A stretch of DNA of 64,000 nt. Source: Aquabacterium sp. (GTDB lineage: Bacteria; Pseudomonadota; Gammaproteobacteria; Burkholderiales; Burkholderiaceae_C). This document shows, one piece after another, positions 42,147 to 50,173 of the stretch. Below the pieces are notes generated by a model. That model did not search any database. It worked only from the letters and a program-made list of their open reading frames with translations, and was not told the DNA's origin. Location of the stretch: the NCBI RefSeq assembly GCF_021768455.1, contig NZ_JAIZVX010000001.1, positions 18,907-82,906 on the forward strand. Direction: 5' to 3'. Every line of letters begins with the position of its first letter. The stretch's first letter is position 1. A program made the translations under genes and the position numbers.

Positions 42147-42911
42147 ATGTCCACGCCCTTGACGGCCGAACGCCGCATCGCACTGCAAGGTGCCATCAAC
42201 TGCCGTGACCTGGGTGGACTCTGCACCCCTGATGGCCGGCGTGTGCGCCGGGGCATGCTGTTTCGTGCCGACTCGTTGGCCGATCTGTCCGACAGCGACC
42301 AGGCGCTGTTGAAGGGCTTGCGACTGCGCCATGTATTTGACCTTCGCCACGAAGATGAGCGTCGCCTGCGCCCCAATCGGCTGCCCGACGATGCCGCGCT
42401 GCAGGTGCACGAAATCGGCTTTTATCCCCAGGGTGCACATTCCTTGATGGCGCGGGTGAGGCAGCGCGCCATCGGCAAGGACGAGGCCTGGCAGACGATG
42501 TTCGACATGTACCGCCTGATGCCCATTCACCAGGCACCGCATTTCAGTCGGCTGTTGATGCAACTGAGTGGCCCACATGGGCTGCCCGCGCTGATTCATT
42601 GCACCAGCGGCAAGGACCGCACGGGCGTTGCCACGGCCATGGTGCTGTCGGCGTTGGGCGTGTCTCACCAGGAGATCCTGAGCGATTACCTGCTGACCAA
42701 CCGCCATCGGCGCGACCTGAGCTTCATGCTGGGCACCGATGTGGACCCCGAAGTGCTCGATGTGGTCAAGGCGGCCGACGCCCGCTTCCTGCAAGCGGCC
42801 CTGGATGTCATGGCCAGCGATGCAGGCGGCACGCAAGGCTTTCTGCGCAACAGGCTTGGCTTGACGCAGGCCACCCAACAGCGTCTGCAAGATCAACTGC
42901 TGGAGGCCTGA
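42147..42911 (+). CDS. Tyrosine-protein phosphatase family protein (Y_phosphatase3)
   Basis: 254 residues. HCTSGKDRTGVAT is the Cx5R active site with the Asp/Arg of the dual-specificity group; INCRDLGGL at the start and LRHVFDLRHEDER in the middle match lipid/tyrosine phosphatases (MptpB-like). The start is 7 bases after the SDR stop, so it is probably co-transcribed with the catabolic genes. No substrate is suggested by the neighbours. Confidence 0.88.
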   Translation: MSTPLTAERRIALQGAINCRDLGGLCTPDGRRVRRGMLFRADSLADLSDSDQALLKGLRLRHVFDLRHEDERRLRPNRLPDDAALQVHEIGFYPQGAHSLMARVRQRAIGKDEAWQTMFDMYRLMPIHQAPHFSRLLMQLSGPHGLPALIHCTSGKDRTGVATAMVLSALGVSHQEILSDYLLTNRHRRDLSFMLGTDVDPEVLDVVKAADARFLQAALDVMASDAGGTQGFLRNRLGLTQATQQRLQDQLLEA

Positions 42912-42927
42912 CGGCCCCCTCCCCACC

Positions 42928-43290
42928 ATGCTCACCCCGATGACCCTTGTTCAAATCGCTTTCTCCATGTTGGCCGCCGGCGCTTGTGGTGGCCTGCTCT
43001 TCACCCTGCTCATCGCCTTGAAGGTCCGATACCCTCGATGGTTTGGCGCTGCCCACGGGCTGATCGGCCTGTCTGCATTGGGCGTCCTGGGCTATGCCTT
43101 GTCACACGTGGCAAGGCCCATTCCCGACACGGCCTTGTGGGCAGTCGGGCTGTTGGGCTCGGCCGGGTGTGGTGGCCTGGTGCTGTTTCGCCTCATGAAG
43201 CCCAAGGGCTCACGCTTGGGGCTGGCGCTGCTGCACGGCAGCCTTGCTTTGGCTGGCGTGTACCTCCTCTATCGATTCACCGCTGCGTGA
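42928..43290 (+). CDS. Small four-helix membrane protein, hypothetical
   Basis: 120 residues, four hydrophobic segments (IAFSMLAAGACGGLLFTLLIAL, AAHGLIGLSALGVLGYAL, ALWAVGLLGSAGCGGLVLF, LALLHGSLALAGVYLLY). It follows the phosphatase gene by 16 bases. No family recognised. The Gly- and Ala-rich helices suggest a small integral protein; its relation to the fused hydroxylase downstream is unknown. Confidence 0.65.
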   Translation: MLTPMTLVQIAFSMLAAGACGGLLFTLLIALKVRYPRWFGAAHGLIGLSALGVLGYALSHVARPIPDTALWAVGLLGSAGCGGLVLFRLMKPKGSRLGLALLHGSLALAGVYLLYRFTAA

Positions 43291-43312
43291 CCGCGACTTG
43301 TCGTCAGTGAAA

Positions 43313-43326
43313 GTACCCATGCGCAC
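43313..43326. promoter_or_regulatory. Candidate shared operator, copy 5
   Basis: GTACCCATGCGCAC, 12 of 14 to the dyad, lies 175 bases before the fused hydroxylase start and 22 after the small membrane protein gene. CCATCTGAAAGGATGG (43325-43340), a short hairpin, follows it. Confidence 0.45.
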
Positions 43327-43500
43327 CATCTGAAAGGATGGCGACCTGCCATACCCCTTCTTTGCATGATGTCTTCTACAGCGACAACGCCGTGCGCTCC
43401 GGGAGCGTCCGCCGGTCGATCGCCCACATTCGCCGCCAGCCGACCTGATTCTCATCACCATCGTCCAGCAGCGCGGCCATCTGAAAACAGGAGACTCATC

Positions 43501-45348
43501 TTGGCCTTGACCAGAAACCTTGATGCGCGGGAAGTACTCAATCAGATCGTCAACGATCCCAGGTACCCCGATGTCATGCACGTGCCGCTCATCTCACCCC
43601 AGCAGATCGTGCTGGCCGTGAGCGCGCTGGGCATCTTTGGCTTGGCCACCTACGGTGCCCTCGCGGGCTTCATCCCGGTGTGGGTGGCCATGCTGCTCAA
43701 CCTCGTGGCGGTCTACCTGTCGTTCACGCCCTTGCACGATGCGTCGCATCGCGCCGTGTCCAGCAGCCCCTTCCTCAACGATGCCATCGGCATCATCACG
43801 GGGCAACTGCTTCTGCCGGCCGTCAACATGACGGTCTTTCGGGCCATCCACATGGACCATCACCGCTACACGGGGCAAGAAGGCCGTGACCCGGACACCG
43901 CCTTCGTGATGCCGCCCAAGCCCTTTGGCCTGTTCTATCTGATGTTCGCCGACGTCCATTGGGTGCTCTGGTATCTGAAACATGGGCGGCACATCTGGTC
44001 ACGCAAGGTGGCCATCTACCTCGCGCTCTTGCTCGTGACCATGGTGGCCGTTCACGTCGCCTTCCTCGTCTCGCCCTGGTGGAAGGCCTTCCTGCTTCTT
44101 TACGTGATCCCGCAGCGCGTGGGCCTGGGCGTGGTGGCGTACACGTTCGCGCACATCCAGCATCCTGAAGGGCTCACCTGGGACAAGGCCCCCTTCCAGT
44201 CCACCATGTACATGCGCGGCCACTCGCCCTTGCGCCGTCTCTTGTTCGGGCAGGAGGAACACATCATCCATCACGTCGTGCCGCACATTCCATGGTTCAA
44301 GTACAAGCGTGTGTGGGACCTGGCCAATGGCGTGCTGAAGCGGCAAGAGATCCCCTCACGCAGCTGGTTCGCCGGCCCTGGCGAGATTGCCGTGCCCGGG
44401 CCCGACGCTCAGCAGCCGATTCCTGTGAGGGTGACGGCCGTTCACGACGAGGTACCAGGCATCCGTGCCATTGCGCTCCGGACGATCGATGGCCGCGACC
44501 TCCCGGCCGATGCGGGCGCGCATGTCGATGTGCACCTGCAGGCCCAGGGCATGGTCCGCCAATACTCCGTGGTGAGCGCCGGGAACGGGCAGATCACGTT
44601 GGCAGTGAAGCGCGAAGACCATGGCCGCGGTGGCTCGGTGGCGATGCACGCACTGCGCGTGGGAGACACGCTGGCAATCAGCAAACCGCGCAACAACTTT
44701 GTCCTCTATGAAAGCGCCCCGCGGTTTCTGCTGGTGGCTGGGGGCATCGGCATCACCGCCTTGCTGCCAATGGCTCGACGCCTGAAGTCCCTCGGCAAGC
44801 CCTTTGCCCTGCATGTCTGTGCACGTGACCAGGCTGCAGTGCCCTTCATGGACGAGTTGCTGCGATGTGGTGCCCACATCCATGTCGACACGCTACCAGG
44901 GCGTTCCTCGCTGGACCCCGACGCACTGCTCGCCGAGCATGACGGTGCGACCATGCTCTACCTGTGCGGCCCCCAGGGCTTCATGGCATCGATGCGCGCT
45001 GCAGCCGCTCGCCAGGGTTGGGCACCTGCACAGATTCGCGTCGAGAACTTCGGCACCTTGCGACAATCTGGCGAAGAAGATCGGCCTTTCACGGTCGAGC
45101 TGGCGCGGTCGGGTCAGCAGATCGCCGTTCGACCAGAGGAGTCGGCCATCGACGCACTGGCGCGGGAGGGGATCGACGTGCCCTTCGCCTGCATGCAGGG
45201 CACCTGCGGCACCTGCATCACCTCGGTGACCCACGGTGACATCGATCACCGCGACGCTTACCTTTCAGAAGAAGAGAAGGCTGCAGGAGACAGGATGTGC
45301 CTGTGTGTGTCACGTGCTCGCGGCAGCTGCCTGACGATTGACCTGTAG
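43501..45348 (+). CDS. Fused membrane hydroxylase/desaturase, FAD-NAD reductase and [2Fe-2S] ferredoxin
   Basis: 615 residues from TTG at 43501; AGGAGAC ends 7 bases before it. Residues 1-270 are a fatty-acid-desaturase-like diiron domain with several hydrophobic segments and His boxes HDASH (79-83), HMDHH (117-121) and HIIHH (about 254-258). A PDR/VanB-type reductase follows at about 290-510 (RQYSVVSA, VAGGIGITALLPMA, LYLCGPQGFM), then a C-terminal ferredoxin with CMQGTCGTC and CLC. The enzyme thus carries its own electron chain from NAD(P)H. Whether it hydroxylates or desaturates cannot be told from the His boxes. Confidence 0.9.
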   Translation: MALTRNLDAREVLNQIVNDPRYPDVMHVPLISPQQIVLAVSALGIFGLATYGALAGFIPVWVAMLLNLVAVYLSFTPLHDASHRAVSSSPFLNDAIGIITGQLLLPAVNMTVFRAIHMDHHRYTGQEGRDPDTAFVMPPKPFGLFYLMFADVHWVLWYLKHGRHIWSRKVAIYLALLLVTMVAVHVAFLVSPWWKAFLLLYVIPQRVGLGVVAYTFAHIQHPEGLTWDKAPFQSTMYMRGHSPLRRLLFGQEEHIIHHVVPHIPWFKYKRVWDLANGVLKRQEIPSRSWFAGPGEIAVPGPDAQQPIPVRVTAVHDEVPGIRAIALRTIDGRDLPADAGAHVDVHLQAQGMVRQYSVVSAGNGQITLAVKREDHGRGGSVAMHALRVGDTLAISKPRNNFVLYESAPRFLLVAGGIGITALLPMARRLKSLGKPFALHVCARDQAAVPFMDELLRCGAHIHVDTLPGRSSLDPDALLAEHDGATMLYLCGPQGFMASMRAAAARQGWAPAQIRVENFGTLRQSGEEDRPFTVELARSGQQIAVRPEESAIDALAREGIDVPFACMQGTCGTCITSVTHGDIDHRDAYLSEEEKAAGDRMCLCVSRARGSCLTIDL

Positions 45349-45353
45349 GGCGC

Positions 45354-45399
45354 ATGGCGTCGAGCAGATTCCTCATCGGCACGCATCGCTCGACGCCAT
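45354..45399. terminator. Long perfect inverted repeat between convergent genes
   Basis: ATGGCGTCGAGC (45354-45365) and GCTCGACGCCAT (45388-45399) pair over 12 bases with a 22-base loop. It lies between the fused hydroxylase and the convergent NmrA-like gene and probably ends both, but there is no strong T-run. Confidence 0.5.
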
Positions 45400-45407
45400 C
45401 GCCCCCT

Positions 45408-46055
45408 TCAAGCCCCGTTGCTGACCGCCGGCGATTGGCCAAGCCAGCGCGAATCGCTCAACTGCGCGACCAGGAATTCCGCCAGGCGTTCTCGTGACAT
45501 CGAGAACAGTTTGATCCTCGGGTCGCCCACATGGGCGGCCACCGCGGGCCGGCTGCAGGGCTTGTCGGACAACATGGGCAGCCTGACGAGCGTCCAGTCC
45601 AACCCCGACTCGCGGACCACGGCAGCCGTGGTGACGATTTCTTCATAGGCACTGCCCGCCAGGGCCTTGACCACGTGCATGGCGAGCCAGAAGGGCAGGC
45701 TGAAGCGGTCTTTCGCGTCGGGCGCACTGGTGGTGGCCGTGGCGATCAGTCGCCTGACACCGAGGCTGCGCATCGCCTGAACGATGAGCGCCATGCCATC
45801 GGCGATGGGCGTGCCGGTCGACTTGCCCCCCGGTCCGAGCAGGCTGATGACGGCATCCTGCCCCGCCACGGCCCGCCGTATCGCAGCGGCATCGGTCAAC
45901 TCGCCCGCGATCACATGGAGCCCGGGCGCCGTGGGCACCAGCTTGGCGGGACTGCGAGCGTAGGCCGTCACCTCGTGACCTGCCTCCAGCGCCTGGCGCA
46001 AGACCCATTGCCCGGTCGGCCCGGTCGCGCCAAAAACCAGCACCTTCACGTTCAC
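45408..46055 (-). CDS. NAD(P)H-binding atypical SDR (NmrA/BVR-B-like)
   Basis: 215 residues from GTG at 46055, which has GAGGAG directly upstream. VLVFGATGPTGQWVLRQALEAGHEVTAYARSPAKL is the NAD(P) site; GQDAVISLLGPGGKSTGT and RLIATATTSAPDAKD follow. Such proteins are flavin/biliverdin-reductase-like or redox sensors. It is divergent from the HxlR gene, the common pair in which an HxlR regulator controls a neighbouring reductase. Confidence 0.85.
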   Translation of the reverse strand: MNVKVLVFGATGPTGQWVLRQALEAGHEVTAYARSPAKLVPTAPGLHVIAGELTDAAAIRRAVAGQDAVISLLGPGGKSTGTPIADGMALIVQAMRSLGVRRLIATATTSAPDAKDRFSLPFWLAMHVVKALAGSAYEEIVTTAAVVRESGLDWTLVRLPMLSDKPCSRPAVAAHVGDPRIKLFSMSRERLAEFLVAQLSDSRWLGQSPAVSNGA

Positions 46056-46180
46056 GCTCCTCGAACCAGATCGCGCGCACAGCCCAGCCTGAGGCATCCC
46101 GCCTGGATGTCGGCCGGAAGGCCTGTGATGGCCCAGCAGATCCGCTTCGCATGCTTCATGACAGGGTTCGCTTTGCCTGG

Positions 46181-46216
46181 GTTGGTATAAATTGGTAACC
46201 TAGGCAATCTTAGGGA
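46181..46216. promoter_or_regulatory. Promoter/operator region of the HxlR-NmrA pair
   Basis: TTGGTATAAATTGGTAACC has TTGGTA repeated at ten-base spacing, then CCTAGGCAATCTTAGG forms an imperfect inverted repeat. An AT-rich patch in otherwise GC-rich DNA, placed between divergent genes, as expected of an HxlR operator. Confidence 0.4.
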
Positions 46217-46262
46217 CGACCTCGCCGTTGCACAAGAAGGCACACGCAGAGCACCAGGGCAC

Positions 46263-46706
46263 ATGCAAGTAACCAAGCCTCCCATCGAGCCCCATGAGCT
46301 GGAGCGCCGCTTGCGCGAAGGCGGTGGTCATCAGGCACTGGAACACGACTGTCGCCCGGTCGCGGAGATCCTGGTTCGCATTGGCGACAAATGGAGCGTG
46401 CTCATTGTGATGCTGCTGGGCAGCGGGCCGAAGCGCTTCAACGAGATCCGGCGACTGGTGAACGGCGTCTCTCAGCGCATGCTGACGCTGACCCTGCGCG
46501 CCCTGGAGCGCGATGGCCTGGTCACGCGCACCGTGTTCCCGACCGTCCCGCCGCGTGTGGACTACGCCTTGACGGAACTCGGGCATTCGCTGCGACAGCC
46601 CATCAGCGCCCTGGGCGAGTGGGCCTACGCGAACCGGCAGGCCATTGAAGATGCGCGCGAAGCGTTTGATCGCTCGGGCGAATCGCCTACCGGTCAACGG
46701 GGATGA
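46263..46706 (+). CDS. HxlR-family transcriptional regulator
   Basis: 147 residues with the HxlR winged-helix: [81 protein letters not shown]. The single Cys before the HTH (DCRPV) is where redox- or quinone-sensing members react. Divergent from the NmrA-like gene. Confidence 0.92.
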   Translation: MQVTKPPIEPHELERRLREGGGHQALEHDCRPVAEILVRIGDKWSVLIVMLLGSGPKRFNEIRRLVNGVSQRMLTLTLRALERDGLVTRTVFPTVPPRVDYALTELGHSLRQPISALGEWAYANRQAIEDAREAFDRSGESPTGQRG

Positions 46707-46773
46707 CGCACCATATGGCCAAGATGCACGCGGCTTGGCACCTCACGAGCACCCACGGCCATGGGCGACTTCG

Positions 46774-47214
46774 TCACTGCGACGTGACGGCCGAGACGGC
46801 CGCGCGCAAGGCCAGCAGATAGCTGTCGACGCCAAAGCCGCAAATCTGGCCCTTGACGATCTCGGCAAACACCGAGTGATGGCGAAACGGCTCACGCGCA
46901 TGGATGTTGGACATGTGCAGCTCGACCACCGGCACGGTGAGGATGGCCAGCGCATCGCGGATGCCATAGCTGTAGTGCGTCCAGGCGCCTGCGTTGATCA
47001 GCACCGCGTCCACCCCGTCCGCATAGGCCTGGTGGATGCGCTCACACATGGCCGCTTCGCTGTTGCTCTGGAAACTACTGACCTCGACACCCAGCTCGCG
47101 CCCCAGCGCCTGGAGCCGGCTGTCGATTTCGGCCAGGGTGATGGTTCCGTACTGTGCCGGGTCACGCTTGCCGAACATGTTGTGGTTGATACCGTGCAGC
47201 ATCAGGATGTTCAT
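46774..47214 (-). CDS. Type II 3-dehydroquinate dehydratase-like protein (divergent AroQ)
   Basis: 146 residues, normal AroQ length; GGGAGG precedes ATG at 47214. QYGTITLAEI keeps the catalytic Tyr, and the SNIHAREPFRHHS block is conserved. But the usual NGPNLNLLG start reads HGINHNMFG, and QSNHEGE reads QSNSEAA, losing the active-site His/Glu neighbourhood, so the substrate may differ from 3-dehydroquinate. It is last in a CoA-type catabolic operon, not with housekeeping genes. Confidence 0.82.
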   Translation of the reverse strand: MNILMLHGINHNMFGKRDPAQYGTITLAEIDSRLQALGRELGVEVSSFQSNSEAAMCERIHQAYADGVDAVLINAGAWTHYSYGIRDALAILTVPVVELHMSNIHAREPFRHHSVFAEIVKGQICGFGVDSYLLALRAAVSAVTSQ

Positions 47215-47228
47215 GGGGGCCTCCCGCC

Positions 47229-48050
47229 TCATGCCAAGGGGATGGTCAAGGTGTCGATCACGGCGCGGGTGTCGGGTCGCACGCCGCGCCACCACACAAA
47301 TGCTTCTGCCGCTTGCTCAACCAGCATGCCCACACCATCGGCCAGACGCTTGACGCCTGCATTGGCGGCCAGGCGCAGGAACGGTGTCAGGCCCTTGCCA
47401 TAAACCAGCTCGTAAGCGAGGCCATCGGCCGCGAAAACAACCGGCGACAGTGGTGGCAACTCCCCCTTGAGGCTCGCCGATGTCGCGTTGATCACGACAT
47501 CGAAGGTGGCTTCACCCACCTCGCCATACCCCCCACCGCGCACGGGACCGCGGTCGGCCAGCTGCCGAGCCAGGGTCTGTGCCTTGTCCACGGATCGGTT
47601 GGCGATCACCAGCTCCGCAGGCGCGGCCTCCAGCAAAGGCAGCAAGGCGCCACGGGCCGCGCCCCCAGCCCCCAGCAGCAGCACGCGCTTGCCGGCCAGC
47701 GACATGCCCAGGTTGCGCTGGATGTCGTTCACCAGGCCGATGCCATCGAAGTTGTCAGCCAGGATGCGCCCGCCCTCGAACTTCAAGGCATTCACGGCAC
47801 CAGCCAGGTTGGCGCGCTCAGAGCGTTCGTCGGCCAGCTCAAAAGCCTGCAGCTTGAAGGGGGCGGTGACGTTCATGCCGCGGCCCCCACCATCGCGAAA
47901 GGCCTGGACCGCGCCAACGAAGCCGTCTAGCGGCCCTTCGATCGCGCTGTAATGCAGCGACTGGTTCGTGGCCTTGGCGAACATGCCATGGATCAACGGT
48001 GACTTGGTGTGCCCGATCGGGTTGCCGATCACAGCGTAGCGTTCGGTCAT
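47229..48050 (-). CDS. Shikimate dehydrogenase (AroE family)
   Basis: 273 residues. NPIGHTKSPLIHG, MNVTAPFK with the catalytic Lys, ADNFDGIGL with the catalytic Asp, the GAGGAARG NADP loop, the ANRS strand and GMLVEQAAEAFVWWRG are complete. It reduces 3-dehydroshikimate or oxidises shikimate/quinate. Located 14 bases from the AroQ-like gene and next to the CoA-transferase, it looks like a catabolic or specialised paralogue, though the sequence itself would also suit a housekeeping AroE. Confidence 0.88.
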   Translation of the reverse strand: MTERYAVIGNPIGHTKSPLIHGMFAKATNQSLHYSAIEGPLDGFVGAVQAFRDGGGRGMNVTAPFKLQAFELADERSERANLAGAVNALKFEGGRILADNFDGIGLVNDIQRNLGMSLAGKRVLLLGAGGAARGALLPLLEAAPAELVIANRSVDKAQTLARQLADRGPVRGGGYGEVGEATFDVVINATSASLKGELPPLSPVVFAADGLAYELVYGKGLTPFLRLAANAGVKRLADGVGMLVEQAAEAFVWWRGVRPDTRAVIDTLTIPLA

Positions 48051-48064
48051 GTGTGTCTTTCGTT

Positions 48065-49294
48065 TCAGTTCTGCAAGCTTGCGACGGCCTCTTCGGCATA
48101 CAGCACGCCATCGCGGGCCAGTGCATCGATGTCAGCCTGCGAATAGCCCAGGTCGGCGGCGATGCTGCGGTTGTGCTGCCCCATCAGCGGTGCGGGCGAC
48201 TTGGGCGTGGTGTCGCAATCAGAGAAGTGGTAGGGCAGATTGGGCAGGCGCACCTTGCCCACCACGGGGTGGTCCTGCTCGATCACCATGTTGCGGGCGA
48301 TGATCTGCGGGTCTGCCAGCACCTCGTCAATGCGCTGCACCTTGGCGCAAGGGACATCGACGGCATCCAGGGCGGCCAGGCAATCTGCCACGCTCCGCTC
48401 GGCGGCCCAGGCACGCACGATGGGCAAGATTTCCATGCGGTGCGCGTTGCGGCCCGCCGCACTGTGAAAGCGCGTGTCGCCAGCCAGCGCCTCGCCACCG
48501 ACCAGCAGGGCCAGGCGCTTCCAGGCCTCGTCCACCTGCGCCGCAATCACCAGGTCGCCGTCCCTGGCGCTGAAGGCGCCATAGAGCGTGGACTGGGGCA
48601 GATCGTGTCCTGCCTTCTCAGGCAACTCGGTGCCGCCCGACAAGGTGTAGGCCTGAACCGCGTATTCATGCATCGAGACCAGGCAGTCATACAGGGCCAG
48701 GTCGATGTGCTGCCCCTTGCCGGACTTGACGCGACCCAGCAGCGCAGCGCACACCGCGGCCACACCATTCAGCCCTGTGTACATGTCGCCCAGCGCGATG
48801 CGCAGCAGCGGTGGCGCCTCGCCCGGCGTGCCCACCATCTGCATGATGCCGCTCTTGGCTTCGGCAATCAGGCCAAAGCCCGCGCGGTGCGACTCCGGCC
48901 CCGTGTGGCCATAAGCCGAGATGGAGCAGTACACCAGTCCTGGGTTGCGCGCAGACAGCGTCTGGTAGCCCAGACCCAGCTTGTCGAGTGCGCCGGGTCG
49001 GTAGTTTTCGATGAACACATCGGCCGTGTCGGTGAGCTTGTGCATCATCTCCAGTCCGCGCGGGTCCTTCAGGTTGATGCACAAGCCCTTCTTGCCCATG
49101 TTCTGCTGCATGAAGTAGCCGCTCTGGCCATTGATGAAGTAGGCGTGCTGGCGCCCCGCGTCACCCGAGGTGGGACGCTCGACCTTGATCACCTCGGCGC
49201 CCAGCGCGGCCAGATTGCGCGACAGGTGCGGCCCAGCCAGAAAGTGGCTGTAATCGATGACGCGGATGCCTTCAAGCGGAAGTGGCTGGCTCAT
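48065..49294 (-). CDS. CaiB/BaiF family CoA-transferase (class III)
   Basis: 409 residues. IRVIDYSHFLAGPHLSRNLAALGAEVIKVERP, GLCINLKDPRGLEMMHKLTDTADVFIENYRPG, GALDKLGLGYQTL and LGDMYTGLNGVAAVCAALLGR with the catalytic Asp are the class III CoA-transferase landmarks. It moves CoA to a carboxylic acid from a donor ester such as succinyl-CoA. Its ATG overlaps the MaoC stop by 4 bases. Confidence 0.92.
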   Translation of the reverse strand: MSQPLPLEGIRVIDYSHFLAGPHLSRNLAALGAEVIKVERPTSGDAGRQHAYFINGQSGYFMQQNMGKKGLCINLKDPRGLEMMHKLTDTADVFIENYRPGALDKLGLGYQTLSARNPGLVYCSISAYGHTGPESHRAGFGLIAEAKSGIMQMVGTPGEAPPLLRIALGDMYTGLNGVAAVCAALLGRVKSGKGQHIDLALYDCLVSMHEYAVQAYTLSGGTELPEKAGHDLPQSTLYGAFSARDGDLVIAAQVDEAWKRLALLVGGEALAGDTRFHSAAGRNAHRMEILPIVRAWAAERSVADCLAALDAVDVPCAKVQRIDEVLADPQIIARNMVIEQDHPVVGKVRLPNLPYHFSDCDTTPKSPAPLMGQHNRSIAADLGYSQADIDALARDGVLYAEEAVASLQN

Positions 49295-49755
49295 GCGGGT
49301 GCTCCTTGCGCCGGACGGCGCGGGATCATCAGACGGTGCTCGCCTTTCTGGACAACCTCGCCATGCTGGTTGACCAGCTCGGATGGCAACACCACGATGC
49401 CCCAGCCAGGCTTGCTCTTCGATTCACGCATGCTGCCGACCCGGAACCGGACGTGCACCACATCACCCAGCTTGATGGGGGCCACAAAGCCCCACTCCCA
49501 ACCCAGAGACATGCCAGGCACGAAGCGGTAGTCGCTGATGGTCTTGAGGCCATCGGCGACCGACAGGCCAAACAGGCCATGCGCCACACGCGTGCCAAAC
49601 GGTGTGGTGCGCGCATAGGCCTCGTCGGTGTGCACAGGCGTGTGGTCGCCGGTCAGCTCGGCATAGGCCATCACGCGGGCTTCGGTGAACGTGTAAGTCG
49701 GGCTGACGCACTCGTCCCCGACCTGGGCGTCATCCCAGTACTTTTCAATGATCAT
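49291..49755 (-). CDS. MaoC-like enoyl-CoA hydratase
   Basis: 154 residues from ATG at 49755 (CGGAGAC upstream). YAELTGDHTPVHTDEAYARTTPFGTRVAHGLFGLSVADGL has the MaoC dyad (Asp and His of GDHTPVH). In the order CaiB-MaoC it would hydrate the enoyl-CoA formed after activation. Confidence 0.9.
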   Translation of the reverse strand: MIIEKYWDDAQVGDECVSPTYTFTEARVMAYAELTGDHTPVHTDEAYARTTPFGTRVAHGLFGLSVADGLKTISDYRFVPGMSLGWEWGFVAPIKLGDVVHVRFRVGSMRESKSKPGWGIVVLPSELVNQHGEVVQKGEHRLMIPRRPAQGAPA

Positions 49756-49789
49756 GGTGTCTCCGTATGAGGCACAGGCGTGCCTGTGT

Positions 49790-50173
49790 TCAGCTGCGTG
49801 CGTTGATGGCCAGGATGTCCGACACGGCACGTGCGGGGCTGGCCTGGATCAACTCGACGACCAGGCCATCTGGCAGGCGAAGCCAGTTGCGGCCTTGCGG
49901 CATCTCGGTCACGCCAAAGGCCTGGGCTGCAGCCAGCGCTGCCTCCATGTCCTCGCACATCACGCCCAGGTGCCCCAGCCTGCCTTCGGTGTCGTTGAAG
50001 TCGGGCTTGGACATGAACTGCATGCCGCCCAGCGTCCAGTACTGAACAGGCTCTTCGATGCTGCCTTGCACTTCACGCATCGTCATGCCCAGCACCTCGT
50101 GGAAGAAGCGGATGTGCCAATGGATGTCCTTGACCCAGATGGCCACGTGTTCGATGTAGGCTCGGGTGCTCAT
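49790..50173 (-). CDS. VOC-superfamily (glyoxalase-like) protein
   Basis: 127 residues. HVAIWVKDIHWHIRFFHEVLGM at the start, VQYWTLGGMQFM and GRLGHLGVMCEDMEAALAAAQAFG in the middle, ending with LPDGLVVELIQ, where His and Glu would bind the metal. Single-domain VOC proteins act as epimerases, dioxygenases or lyases. Overlaps the PanE gene by four bases (ATGA). Confidence 0.85.
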   Translation of the reverse strand: MSTRAYIEHVAIWVKDIHWHIRFFHEVLGMTMREVQGSIEEPVQYWTLGGMQFMSKPDFNDTEGRLGHLGVMCEDMEAALAAAQAFGVTEMPQGRNWLRLPDGLVVELIQASPARAVSDILAINARS

